A stretch of DNA of 64,000 nt from Mastigias papua (GCA_964019165.1 OZ025267.1:5423410-5487409), one strand, 5' to 3'. Shown: positions 11,943-23,802, numbered from the stretch's first letter. Translations and numbers: made by a program. Notes: generated by a model from the letters alone, not told the origin.

Positions 11943-14182
11943 CTAAAGCAGTATGCAGTCGGACAAATATAGTGAATCGACAACTTTAATATTTGTTTTT
12001 GAACATATACACTCTTTCATATCTGTAATATAAGTTGCTGCAACAGCTCCTTCCAGTTTCCTCATTATGCATACTGATAGGCAGGCCTCCTTTGTTGCAG
12101 AAAGAAAGAGTCTTGAGCCACCTGCACGGTAGAAGCACGATTGTTCCCATTGATGTTCTAAAAGAAATGATATCATGCGGGGAGTTTTCAGTAGGTGGAC
12201 CTTCTCATTAGGGACTTAGAAAACGGGGAGCATTGGAGGTGAGTACCCATGAAGCTTGCACATCTTTTGAAAATTTGCATGGCAATGGTAAAATATGGTT
12301 TTTATTTCAAGATAAATCTTTGAAAGAGGCTCTAACAAAGTCATTCAATTTCCCTCTCAAAAGTTTAAAGCAAATAAAATTTTCCTACATTCATATCATG
12401 GGCCACCAACCCGGTGTCCGTGGACACTATGTCTTCCATAACAACAAGGAAAGTGGTCCGCAGACTAGCTCTAAGAAGTAAAGGTAAAACTTGCGACGTT
12501 AGTATTTCAGACGTGTACTATCAAGGTGGTAGCCCAATATATTACCCAGTTTCAAAAGGGTTCGTAATCCCTACTGTATATTAGCTGCATGGATCGGGAA
12601 TATCCTTCTCTATTTGAAATAAGTACATTGGTACTACCAAACAAAAATTTGGTACATTTACGTGGGACTCTTTGCAGTGTGCCATGGGTGCCCTTCAACT
12701 CCTGTGCTCCTCTACCTTCCAAATGTTTCATGGTTCTCAGATGTTTAAATCTACGTATCGTTCTGATATCAGCTTCTTAAGGTTTACAACCACCATGTAA
12801 GTTTGCTACCTCATTCTTATCCCAATTCAATCCGCTCACCTGCCAAGTATCTTGCAAATACATAGCACAATGATAGCAATTCTGTAATAACTAACTCCCC
12901 ATTTCTAACTTCAGTTCTAACACTTGAATGATTTAGCTTCTGATACCCAAGATTTAGCAGCTAATTAATTGATGTCCAGTTAAGGAACTGACAAACCTAT
13001 CCCACAAAATGTTGGTCTACTATAAACGTTCTCTCTAACAGGAAGCCACAAGTTTACTTTTAGTAACTGTTCTTTAATCTGTTTTACATTACTCTATGTC
13101 TTCACAAGATATTTTCAAATCCAACTCTAAATCATCGAGAGTACTTTTCTGCTAAAGCTCCCGAGATGGTTTCATAATATTCAAAAAATATTTCTTAGAT
13201 TCTAGAAGTATGTATTGTTACTACCAACATGTTAAATGTGGGGAAAAAAGAGAAGAGCGTAGCTCTAGGGTACAAAATGTTTGAAAAAGAGTGTTTGTAT
13301 CTCATATTACCTTGACATAATGATCCAGTTTGATCCCTATTACAAATGCACGAGAAGGATCCAATTCTATTCACACATGTTCTACCAATTGGGCATGGAT
13401 TACTGGCACATTCGTCAATGTCTAAAAAGTTGGATATGATGAAGTAGTTACGATGTAGAATATCATTTGCGGTCTCTAAACTGGTGCACGCCTTACAATT
13501 TCTATAGAAACCAATGGTTTGGAAGCTAAAACACTTCGGCGACCGGAATGATGCAAAATGCTAAGAGGTTCTTGCACACAATTACCACAAGGAATTTTTC
13601 TCCAAGTTTCATTTGAAAAAACTCTTCACTGCTTTGCTTAGGGCATCTCTAGAAAAAGACTTCTAAAACTCCAGCAGCATGGCATCGAATTAGAATGAAT
13701 CTAACATGAACTGACAAAGCATCATTAGAAGGACAACAGAGAAAATGAGAGAATGGAAAAGTAGTCTCACTACCCATCAGCTGCACTACCTACAGCAATT
13801 CATGTCAGTATTATAATAGATTACAGTGAACCGTTCTTGTATATTCCAAGGCTAAAGAGTAAAAGAATGTTAAATGCCTCATACCTTCAACTCTTTTTTC
13901 CCATATTCCATGATACTTTTTATTATCCAACTCCTCCTTTGATTTCAACATGATATACTGTCCATTCGTCTTTAACTTTGCAACATATCTGCAAGCATTC
14001 TCATTCCAACAGTTATGCTGCACTTGCATACGGTCAGAAGACAGAGAATCTCCCTCTTCAAGCTCATAGATTACTTGATACGCATAACCAGTTGTATGAA
14101 ACTGACAATTCAATGTATATGGGAAAGCAAAGAAGATCAGGAAGATCAGCCATGTGTTTTCCAAACAGCAATTGAAATCCAT
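11943..14182 (-). CDS. Secreted EGF/WSC-like protein, array gene A
   Basis: I recognise the modules but not a named gene. Three exons on the minus strand, 14182-13885, 13421-13311 and 12157-11943, have GT-AG borders, are all joined in phase 1, and give 207 residues. Residues 1-27 form a signal peptide (hydrophobic WLIFLIFFAF core). Next is an about 72-residue domain with an HNCW...ACRYVAKL pattern and few cysteines, weakly PAN-like. The EGF exon starts [10 protein letters not shown] and keeps six cysteines, with a calcium-binding type start. The last exon starts EHQWEQSCFY and has six cysteines (SC, C-x3-C, C-x-C, C near the end), like a WSC or apple module. The start is fixed by the signal peptide and by matching starts in genes B and E. 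An AATAAA (complement of 11855-11860) lies about 80 bases past the stop. The product is predicted to be extracellular. Ligand and role are unknown. Confidence 0.82.
12158..13310 (-). other. Intron 2 of gene A
   Basis: Intron between the EGF and terminal exons. Parts near 12,950-13,070 resemble the equivalent intron of gene B (21,860-21,980), for example 'gttaaggaa' and 'taacaggaa'. No gene seen inside. Confidence 0.5.
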
Positions 14183-14938
14183 ATTTCACACCTTTCAAGA
14201 TGCTTCCGACTGTTTATTTTGAAGTACTTCGGTTTTGTGTGACTCTCTAAAACGGATGAGTACAAGAACACCTCTAGGTTTCAAATAGTTGTATAGATGG
14301 AAAGTTCAACTTCATTTTAAGGCATTGATGTAAAATACCTTCCCTTGCTCCCTCTCGTAGAATATGTTTTATTAGCACGGCTTATAAAATGAGTATGGAT
14401 TTGTGGGATAATATTGCTGGCTTGTAGTAAACGTAAGCATTTTTGTTCCTTAGGTCATATCAAATTCAATTTTAACTTTCCATTTAACCCAATGGTCATT
14501 TCTATGTTGTAGAGTTCCTTCAAATATAGAAATATACACGGAGTTCTTTCACCATATAAAACCATAATCTCTTTCTGGCTCTATAACAATGAAGTCTATA
14601 ATGCAAGCCACGCAAGCACACATCTGATAGGAATACAGCATTCCAACATTCGTTCCTTTGAAATTTCATGAAGTAAAATGAGGTTGTAATCTATAAGTTA
14701 CAGTCTATAATGGAAGGTTTCGTTTAAACCGCGGAAATGGAAGCTTACTAGGTGACTAAACTGCATATTTTCCCATTTAGCAAGTTTAGCTTTCGTTCGT
14801 GAAGTACTTATTCTACTGTCGTTAAACATGTCTCTCCATATCGATGCTGCGCACTATATTACTCTAAAGTAAGTCCGTACAGTTCCTTTGCGTAATTTAT
14901 AGCTACATTTTTGAAGAATTCAATAAATTTTAACTTAC

Positions 14939-15000
14939 CACCTAATATGTCTTTCTTGTTTTCTGACATGAATACAAGCCTTAGATGCCCAGTAGCATCG
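14939..15000 (-). other. Putative 5' non-coding exon of gene A
   Basis: A GTAAGTTAAA donor (complement of 14938-14929) matches those near 35260, 41753 and 44018, each upstream of an array copy. No ATG is needed in it because the start lies in the next exon. The outer boundary is not visible. Confidence 0.4.
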
Positions 15001-15239
15001 AATGCATTCGTAATTAACTAGCTACACCAGATATTATACTTCTATCATGTAGTCAAAAAATTGGGATTTAGGTAAACAAAGCCCGTGTTATGTGCTGAAA
15101 CTTAATAAATGCTGATTATGTTATGCATCAGTCTGTCTTTGCTCTTTGCAGTAGATGTTAATTCGAGGAAGCCTTGGTTGGCAGTAAACAAGAACAGTTT
15201 AGGCAACTCTTTCATTGCTTTCTGTTTCCACGATTTCTG

Positions 15240-15730
15240 CTTTTAAGCAACTCTCCATTGGTCAAGCTGGTGTATGAAGCGATGGCTCTAATGATTTTGC
15301 TAACGTCTGATACTGATAATTGAAGACAAGTATTGACTTTGCGATGCATACGATCACGGGGTTGATAATGACAATAGCGGAGCCAATCATCTGCAGAGGT
15401 CAGTACTAGTGTCAGTGAATCTGCTTAATTGCACCGTCCTAATTTTCTATTCATTCTTCTGAAATCGAATATGATTTTCACTACAATTGGAATTTAGCAT
15501 GGTATGGTCATCGCTGTTATTGCATTTGTATTCAAACTTTTCACATGCAAGTCACTTAGAGTCTATTGCAATGGTTAATGAGCTGTACAGAGACGGGTTC
15601 TTGCACTTATTCATAATTGTTTATATGAAGCCCATGTGATAATTATTACAGATTGCTGTCAAACACGTTTATTTATCAGGAAGCATGACAAGAATAACAC
15701 TTTGTGTGCAGGTTTAAGGCTACAAGTAAG
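15240..15730. repeat. Array-linked upstream repeat, copy 3
   Basis: Best preserved partner of 100-600. Both share 'gccaatcatctgc', 'ttaattgcac', 'tctattcattc', 'gctgttattgcatt', 'ctattgcaatg', 'gtacagagac' and, further on, 'gctgtcaaa' and 'tgacaag'. Located upstream of gene A's putative 5' exon, so it is a candidate promoter-proximal region. Confidence 0.6.
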
Positions 15731-16087
15731 TAATGGTCAGAGGATAATATAGTCTGTGCCGGTGAATCAATAAAGCTGAAGAAAATTAGGGGGCGAGGAG
15801 GGGACAGGTACCTCTGTCGTCTGCTTGTAAGAGGGCTTAGAGGGCAACTACTATCATTTTTATCCTCCCATGAGGTGTATCTGATATGAACTAAATAGAA
15901 AAACCCATTGCAGAGTTCTAATTTTGCAGTTTAAGCGATTATATGCAATGCTTATATGCAAGTGAAGAGATTACGAGATCATGAGGGATCAAATTCATTG
16001 CACTATTTGATCTATTTGCACTTGTAATGTATGTGATATTGTTCCTAAAAATCTTGCTAAACTTCCTTAGACCAACTTGCCACTGGT

Positions 16088-16095
16088 ATCAAGGG
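16088..16095. repeat. hAT target-site duplication, left
   Basis: ATCAAGGG, repeated exactly at 18354-18361. The 8-bp length is the hAT hallmark. Confidence 0.93.
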
Positions 16096-16123
16096 CAGGG
16101 GCGTAGCTAGCGGGAGGGGGGGT

Positions 16124-16777
16124 GTGGGGGGTGTGACACCCCCCCCCCCAACTTTCGGCATTTTCATCGGTAAATTCAACTCCGTTGAGTTTCGTCGGTA
16201 CATGGCTGATGTTCTTAGCCAAGCTGTATTCAAGTGTGTTGAAATTGCCCTTTATAGCATCAACACATGCGACACTGATCGTCTAGAACACTTTCAGCAC
16301 AGGAATATTCATATTGATGTTGCAATATCTAAAGCCAGAAAACAGCAACTCAGCATGGAAAATCAAGAACGGCTGCGAAACCGAAAGGTCATAAAACTCT
16401 TGCTGGATTGCAGTCGTTACCTGGCAAGACAATCTCTTACATTTCGTGGAGGAGATGATGCCGAAGGAAACTTTGCACAATTAGTACGTTTACTAGCAAG
16501 ATGGAGTCCTTTCATAGACTATTGGCTTACATCCAGCCATTCCCGTCCCTATCAAGTCACTTATATGAGTGCCATGTCTCAAAATGAATTTATTGGTCTT
16601 CTAGGGGATGAGGTGTGCAAAATTTTAATAAGTGAAGTAATTTCATCTGGAGCGTATGCAGTTATGGCGGACACGACACCTGACATTAGCCATGCAGATC
16701 AAATTTCGCTAGTTATCCGATATGTAAATGACAATTTGGAAAATCAAAGAGAGGCTCATGAAAATATCGCAAATTAA
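16124..16777 (+). pseudogene. hAT transposase, N-terminal part (DUF4371-like)
   Basis: Open frame of 217 codons. After a leader derived from the poly-C region it follows the ZMYM1-like hAT pattern: RNRKVIKLLLDCSRYLARQ, then LTFRGGDD, then GAYAVMADTTPDISHADQ, then ISLVIRYV. The aspartate of MADTTPD is the expected first acidic catalytic residue of the RNase H-like fold. The frame leaves the family pattern at about 16735-16750, where a 1-base shift moves the homology into the next frame. No BED zinc finger is present at the N-terminus. Confidence 0.85.
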
Positions 16778-17966
16778 AGGAAAAACTGGAGACGAATTTG
16801 CTCAAAAAGTCATATCGATGTTGAAGGATCTACAGATTCCTCTATCACAAGTTCTCTTCCAGTGCTACGACACAACTGCTTCTATGTCAGGGGCGTACAA
16901 TGGAGCACAGGCAAAGTTAAGTGAGCATTTAAAGCGGAAAATACCTTATATCACATGCCTTGGTCATAAAGCAAACCTTTGCGTTGAGCATTCTTGCAAA
17001 GCATCATTAATGATAGAGCAATTTTTTGTCACATTGCAGGATCTATACAACTTTCTTACAAAAAGCACTAGCCGTTTTGATGATTTAAAAGAAAGAATAG
17101 AAGAACTGCAAGAAGGGCTTATTATCAAAAGCCTCAGCAAGACCCGTTGGATTGGAAGGGCTGAGTCCATTAGGGCTGTATGGATCAGCTATGAAATAAT
17201 ATTAGATACTTTGGATGCAGTAAGAACATCGGGTGTAGATCGTGATGCTATTTTGACAGCTAGCCATTTATCAGAGAGAATGCGATCGTTTGAATTTTAC
17301 TTCGCTGTTCTATTTATGAAAAACATATTGTATAAGATGAAAATTTTTGTTCTTGAAGTACAGGAGATCGATCAAGATATTTTATCAAGCCTTGATGCCT
17401 TATGCCACACGCGAGACGCCATACTGCGTATGCGAAATGATGAAGTTGGTTTGGATGGCATTCTGACATTAGCTGTGGAAAAATGCAAGTCATTTGGCAT
17501 CGGCCCTTTTTATGAGTTTGCAAAGAAGCATCGCCCTCGTAAGGCACCGCTGCGTATTGATGAGCACAGAGACAATGCCAGCAGCCCCTCCTATGGAGAG
17601 CATTATCTCCAAGAGATGTATAAAGTGATCGATAGATTAGCCTCCGACATTAAAGATATTCATCATTACTTGTCAAATGTTGTGGCACCAGTGACAGTCT
17701 TACTTCCATGTAAAATTTACGAGTGTAATGCAAGCCAAGTTCAGCGTTTGTGTGATGTCTTTCCAAGCCATCTCAAAGATCCAGATGCTTTAATGGCAGA
17801 AATAGAAATGGTTGGTCCGGATATATCAAATAGCAAAGCAAAAAATTTGAGAGACGCTGCCATTTGGCTTAAAGGAAAACGTAACTTTTATCCAAGTCTT
17901 GCTAAGGCATATCAACTGGCTCTAACTATTCAATTGTGCTATCGAGTGAAATGCACCTATCAATAA
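16728..17966 (+). pseudogene. hAT transposase, central part after frameshift
   Basis: Continues the transposase after the shift: IKGKTGDEFAQ, VLFQCYDTTASMSGAYNG (the second acidic-residue segment), then ITCLGHKANLCVEH, KTRWIGRAESIRA and the helical insertion region. It ends after NFYPSLAKAYQLALTIQL. The ERSFSxL-type C-terminal hAT dimerisation domain expected next is missing: the reading is replaced by an unrelated tail and a stop at 17964-17966. The protein would therefore be inactive even without the frameshift. Confidence 0.85.
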
Positions 17967-18353
17967 GGAAAAATAGTACTTGAATTACCAGATTCATTAA
18001 TCAATTGTAGGCAGTTATGATCTATATTCATGTTTAGCATTTCTAACTTCAACATTTTTGAGACATTTTAACAAGGATTTGTAGATATTGAGTTTCGTTC
18101 TCGATTTATGAGCACTTTGGGACTTCTCAACCTGCTCATTATTGTTTATTGTTTATTTTCACTTCTTAATATTTGATATAAAAATTTGTTCAGTTTTATG
18201 CTTATTTTTGTCGATATTGCTGCTGGCAACGGTGTTTATTGCCAGCATTGATAAATCAAGAATGTTTTGTCGTCGACTAAATCACGACGGTTTCTGTCGG
18301 TAAGTTGTGATTTTACACCCCCCCCCAACAAAAAGGGTCACGCTACGCCACTG

Positions 18354-18361
18354 ATCAAGGG
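18354..18361. repeat. hAT target-site duplication, right
   Basis: ATCAAGGG, identical to 16088-16095. Confidence 0.93.
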
Positions 18362-18420
18362 AGTTGTGCAATTTCTGAACTTCCAAATGTTAAAAAACAT
18401 GTGCTTTTCTGAGAGATATA

Positions 18421-19848
18421 GGGTAATTCGGGGCAAAATGCGACATTTCGTCTTTCAAAATGAATTTCCATTTTGTCCGGTGGAGAAACAAATCCGCTCA
18501 ACCTATGATATAAAAACTTAACTCCCTCTTCCAGCTTTTCAACCGTTGTTTCTGTGGTAACGAAAAGCTGAGGTGAGAAAAACGAATTTTTTGCGGATTC
18601 ATCGATGAATAAAACGGCAATTTTGCCAAGGCTAAGGAAAATATCTTGAAAACTTTGTCAAATTTTTGCACCATTGATTCAAGGTGAGTGAGATACAACC
18701 CCCCTATAGAATTTAGTTAGGCACAACTCTATATTACTCGCAATACCATAGCATGATGGAGTGCTCAATTTTATGCTTAGTTTCTTTCTTTCTTCTGTTA
18801 TCAAACTGGGGCAAAATGCGACGATGGCCTAAGTCCACCCTAATCTACTACTAGGAATCATAGTATATAATAGTATTTCTTAACTTAGATGAAACCATAC
18901 GTTAAATTGACTCTGATTTCAGATGGTCCGCACTTATCAAAGAGTATAAAACAGCAAAAGCTTTTATTTCAGCAAAAAAATGCCGGATCCTTCTTCAGCG
19001 GGTATTCTCTAACGACTGTCATTTTGGCCTTAGAAACGACTCAATAACATTAAGATTGAATTGAACATGTTTTGTTTCATTGCTTCAAGAAATTCGTTCT
19101 GAAAGTATTCGCAATGTCCATAGCAATCAAGAAAAACTTTCGTTTGTCAACAGGATAATGCATCTGCGCACAGAGCAGAGTTAACTCGATACTTCTTCAG
19201 ATAGCACATTAGATTTGACATTCGAAGCTGTCAACAAAATGCGTGGCTACCCATCAAAGCATCGATTAAAGATTTATTTTAACAAAAGTTTTTCGCAACA
19301 ATGTTTAACTTTTCGAATCTTCAAATTATCATTTTTTCATTGGTTGTATTTCGACTTCCTGTTCTTTTTGATTTGCTGTTATAATTTGCATCTAATTTGC
19401 ATAACCACGAACCTCGTTGATCTTTCGCCATTACATAATTTTTAGAAGAATTTCATAAATGTCATTAAATTAATTCTAATGCAAGTGTACTTATTTCAGT
19501 CATTTCAAGTAGTAATATACTGCAAAAAACTGTTGAATGAAATGTCTCTTGCCTCCGCCTCTTATCATTTAAAAACGTAGCTAGTAGATGTATTTCTTTA
19601 AGAGTTATAAACATAGAAGATAAAATGTCTCATTTTGCCCCACATGTGGGGTAAAATGAGACGATATACCTGTTGTAGAAAAAGCTTGAAATTTTCAAAT
19701 TATGAAAAGCTAGGGAAAATTGCTCTTGGTGTTGAATAGTTCTTTTGTTTAAGTAAGTATATTAATGCTGTCCTCTTTTATTCACATATTCCTGGCTGAG
19801 CAAGAGTAGAATATTTGCTTAAGCGTCTCATTTTGCCCCGAATTACCC
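18421..19848. mobile_element. TA-flanked inverted-repeat element with repeated motif
   Basis: The ends are GGGTAATTCGGGGCAAAATG at the left and its reverse complement at the right (ending at 19848). Both are flanked by TA (18419-18420 and 19849-19850), as in Tc1/mariner-type insertions. The subterminal motif GGGGCAAAATGnGAC recurs at 18430 and 18808, and in palindromic form at 19627-19662 and 19825. Only short open frames lie inside, so it is non-autonomous. TIR plus TA is also compatible with other superfamilies. Confidence 0.75.
19627..19662. repeat. Near-perfect 36-bp palindrome
   Basis: GTCTCATTTTGCCCC joined through ACATGT to GGGGTAAAATGAGAC, with one mismatched pair. It consists of two head-to-head copies of the element's terminal motif. 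Confidence 0.85.
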
Positions 19849-20116
19849 TACAACTTCTCAAAGTAAACCAATTGTTCCTTTGCTCTTTCCATGACAAAAG
19901 TGGCAACGTGATTGCTTATGAATTCTACTGTGACAAGCTTGAAGTAGCCTAGAGAATCACTATGGGAAATGGAGTCGTCAGTTATACCACAATTTTATTG
20001 GTAGCATTTGACAAGGCTGATGCAGATTAATAATCAGTTCGACACATGTGAAATACGCCGTATAATATGGGCCTTTGAAAGTTGAAGGGAAAATATTTCT
20101 TGATATCTAATGTTAC

Positions 20117-20224
20117 CTTGGCATGCAAGGCTTTGTAGCCGTTGGGACAAACACATGAGAGTTTTGATTTACACCAACACATTTTCAATCATTTGAGATT
20201 GATTACTGGCACATTCGTCGATAT
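20117..20224 (-). pseudogene. Degenerate EGF exon
   Basis: Keeps an AG acceptor (20225-20226), a GT donor (20115-20116) and the DIDECASN start, but the second cysteine is serine, bases are missing and the frame stops after about 18 codons. The 3' half (SCVCPNGYK type) survives in another frame. It lies downstream of gene B's terminal exon, so it belongs to a lost extra copy rather than to gene B. Confidence 0.7.
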
Positions 20225-20544
20225 CTACAACAGTCCAAACTACTGATGCGCAAACGGAGTTACAAGACGTGTACGATAGTTCTACAATATGTAGAAACAT
20301 GCTCTGCTTATAGTTATTGATGTAGAGTGAGAAATGCTCTCTTGCCAGTTTCTTTGGCTCCACGTTGCAAGTTTGTGAACAATTCTTTTGGTTTTCTGCC
20401 TATAATACTTGTAAAATTTAATCTTAACCTCTATATACTTTTTCTTTGTTTCAATGCACTACTCACAGCGCCGACAACATATGGAACAGAAAAAGTTGCG
20501 CTATGGGTAGAACAACCGAATGGAAGTTGTCTTTAATATATCAT

Positions 20545-20610
20545 TGTAACTTGGTAAGAAAGACCTTTGTAGCCGATGGAACAGACACATGAGAATTGAA
20601 AGCTAATCTA
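20545..20610 (-). pseudogene. EGF exon remnant (3' half)
   Basis: The minus strand still reads like the second half of an EGF exon (SCVCSIGYKGL) followed by a decayed donor. The 5' half and acceptor are gone. Confidence 0.5.
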
Positions 20611-20953
20611 AGAATTTTTCTTACTAAGTATCACTGATCCTAGCAGTAACTCTAGCAATTAATGAGCAAACTTATATGTTTAATTGCGAATGTTTGGCTT
20701 ATGTTACAAGTCCAAATTAGTCATCGCACTAGTGGCTCTAGTCTTACTTTAAACTACTTGCCAAACATGTAATGTCATGGTCTTATTTTCCTATTTAATT
20801 CTTGTTACAATCATTTGTAATATCCTCATCCTAGCAAGTATTTCTTGCATGTGCAATCAGTAGTTGCAATTCAGTGACATCAGTTCAATGAAAGCCTCAT
20901 AGTTTGCACATATTGCACTAGCCAATAAAGTTTAAAGCACATAACCTTGTTCT

Positions 20954-23079
20954 CTAAAGTAAAATGCAGTAAGATGAACGTGAGATAACCATCTTAATTG
21001 TTGATGTTGAACACAAGCAATCTCTGTCGTTTATATACGCCGCCGCAACAGCTCCTTCAGACTTCTTCGCTATACAAGCTGACAAGCATTCCTCTCTTGT
21101 TGCAGTCTGAAACAGCCTCCCATTGTTCGATTGGTAGATGCACGACATTTCCCACTGTTGTTCTAAAATTAAAGGACATAATTTGTGGAGCTTTGAGTAG
21201 TTGGATGCTTATAATCAGATATGTAGAAGTTGTGGGCATAGAGAAAACTTGTCCACTCCCCAGATATTTGCAAACGTTAAAAATTATGTTCGCGGTATGC
21301 TAAAGTATGCCCATTACCTGGAGACAAATGTATGAGGCCTTATTAAAATCACAGATTTCCCTTTTTGCAGTTGTTTTGAAAAGCAAAATTTCTTATACCC
21401 CATAACATTCTGCTTGGATCAGCGGTCCTTCTCTGTTACTAAACAATTGATAAATTAAGAAAATCTTAATGTGCTTGTCTATGACTCTAAGAATGTATGG
21501 CGCTACACAAATACCCCCCAAAACTACTCTGACTCTCCACCTTCTAAAAACTTCTAAGAAGTCTCTGATCTCTATTCCTAACTATCTTTCTACTCGCCGC
21601 TTCTGAATGTTCTTTGCCACGATGTAATCTTGGCATTACCCTTTTCCCAGTATCAGCCCTAATACATATTACGTTTCTTTGCCAATTTCAGCCCTATTAC
21701 ATATCACGTTTCTCTGCAGAAAAAGTTTTCCAATTCTGCAATAATCAATGTCCTTTACTAATCTTCTTGATCTTTCCAGCAATTTAATGATTAAATGCCT
21801 TTCAATACTCTGAAAGTATTGTAAATCTCTATTATTTGGTACTCGAGACTAAGCAGCTAACGAATAGGAGTTGAGTTAAGGAAATGGTCACACTATCTCA
21901 CTCATTTCATTAAAACCATCAGGGCACATATAGCTGTTGGCCCATTATAAGAGTCCTCTTTAACAGGAATCACCGAATGTCTTGCTTTTTCTACTATTTA
22001 CCTTTGTCTGCATTATTCTGTTACAACTTCCAATTATCAAGAAGGGGTATTTGTTAATGCACCGTAGTTGCTTACATAATATCAATAAAACTGTTTGGAT
22101 TCTATAAATATACTAAGTGCCTAATAACAATTTTCCGGACTAAACAAATAGAACAGAAGAGCATAGCTCTAAGGTACATTAGTTGTGAAGATAAGTATTC
22201 GCATGTAAAGCTACCTTGGCATAATGCTCCAGTGTATCTGCTGGTACAAATACACGAGAATGCTCCAAGTCTGTTCACACATGATCCACCATTTTGGCAT
22301 GGATTACTGGCACATTCATCTACGTCTAAAATATTAGAAGCTACTGAATCAGTAACAAACTAGATGATGACTTAAAGTGGTTGAATATCAAAGTGACTCA
22401 AACCTTGGAATCTGAGTTGAAGAATAGTTGAAGTAGAATTCAATATGGTGGCAACTAAAGTGTTTTGATTAATTGGGATGATTACCTATGCCAAGATGAA
22501 CTTGCCCTCAATTATCAGAAAAAGCGTTTATCGAGGTATTATTCAACAAACCTCTCTATAGCACCACTCCGCTTGAGGCATCTCTAGACGAAGGCCATTA
22601 AAGCTTAGTTTGCATAGTTTACATTATAACTGATCAATAACGAATTAACAGAAATAACGAAAAGAACAATTTCGCTATCCATCAGCAGCACTACCCATTG
22701 CAATTCCTACCTTTATGGTTGTGGACCATAATCAAGGTGTCTGGTGCATTTGCAAGGGGAAAAATGAACACAGTGTTAAATAACTCATACCTTCAACTCT
22801 CTTCTTCCATATTCCACCATGATTTACTTTCTCGTCACCCTCCAGTGATTTCAACATAACATATTCTCCAGTCCCTTTTACCTTTGCAACATACTTGCAA
22901 TCATAGTCGATCCAACAGCTATGATACACATGCATAAGCTGAACGGACAGAGAGCTTTCCTCCTCAAACCCAGAGATGAATTGAAAGGCATAACCAGTTG
23001 TACGAAGCTGACAATTCAATGAGTATGGGAAGGCAAAGATGATCAGGTAAATCTTTCCCATATGGCATTTCAAGTCCAT
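20954..23079 (-). CDS. Secreted EGF/WSC-like protein, array gene B
   Basis: Three exons, 23079-22791, 22325-22215 and 21162-20954, with GT-AG borders and phase 1 throughout, give 202 residues. A signal peptide occupies about the first 24 residues and ends near SLNCQ. The next about 70 residues carry [16 protein letters not shown] and end in the KKRVEG border shared by the family. The EGF exon starts [10 protein letters not shown] and keeps six cysteines. The terminal exon starts [10 protein letters not shown], continues [17 protein letters not shown] and DCLCST, and ends CILL. No lesion is visible, so I treat it as intact. It is the closest relative of gene A, as introns and 3' flanks also match. 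It is probably extracellular; function unknown. Confidence 0.82.
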
Positions 23080-23548
23080 ATTTCAAACCTTTTATGTTGC
23101 TTCGACAGTCTATTTTTGCCTACTTCGGTTTAGTCTGGGCTATCTGCAATAGGTGGGTAGGAATATTGTCCACTTATAATAGTTGTATTGAGTGAAGATT
23201 GAGCTCCATTGTAGGATACTGTACATGTAAACTAGTGCCTTCTGTTTAGAATGTGGAACTGTTAGTAGGGTTAGTAAAAACAATATGAACTAGTGGAGTA
23301 ATACTGTAAACTTGTAGTGAACAGCAGTCTTATTCCTTAGTTCAAATCAAATTCAATGCTAGCTCTCCGATTCAAACATTTTACCTCTCTACCTGTTCAA
23401 TCTAGTCAGAGTTTGAATTAGACAGAGTTCAGTCACTACCTACAATCGACATTTCTATATCATTTTCAGGAAATTACTGTCTTTGTGGATTGTGTCAAGA
23501 ACAATCTGTCTTTATATTGTTGACAAATTCTGTAAATTTTTGACTTAC

Positions 23549-23600
23549 CACGTAACAGTAGGCCTTTCCTTTGCTTAGCTATCCAAGATAGAAAAACTTT
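23549..23600 (-). other. Putative 5' non-coding exon of gene B
   Basis: A GTAAGTCAAA donor (complement of 23548-23539) lies at the same distance upstream of the coding start as in other array copies. The outer end is not defined. Confidence 0.35.
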
Positions 23601-23802
23601 GCCTTGCAATCAGAGAATTAGGTTGTAGGGAAAAAGAGCCTCTCTGTTTGTACCGAAAAATACCAAATGTGCATTTTAACAAGTCAGTCATTGCTCCGTA
23701 TTATTTATTTATGATGACGGGTGGTTTGCTTGTAACTCAATAAACGAAGCGATAGCTCGAAAGTTTCGAAAGTCTTAAACCGAAAACAAACCGACAGTAG
23801 AC

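Larger units (their letters stand above)
16096..18353 (+). mobile_element. hAT DNA transposon, nearly full length, defective
   Basis: This 2258-bp element has terminal inverted repeats CAGGGGCGTAGCTAGC at the left and CAGTGGCGTAGCGTGA (read inward) at the right, with an exact 8-bp duplication ATCAAGGG on both sides. Just inside each end is a poly-C run (16139-16149 and 18318-18327). It encodes a ZMYM1/DUF4371-type transposase in two overlapping frames. It sits between array genes A and B. The perfect target duplication points to a fairly recent insertion, although the transposase is frameshifted and lacks its C-terminal part, so another copy would have had to supply transposase. Confidence 0.92.

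Noticed and set aside
12233..12481. 82-codon plus-strand frame inside intron 2 of gene A
   Set aside because: No domain, no homologous frame in gene B's intron, antisense to the gene.
20998..21303. 101-codon plus-strand frame
   Set aside because: Antisense shadow of gene B's terminal exon.
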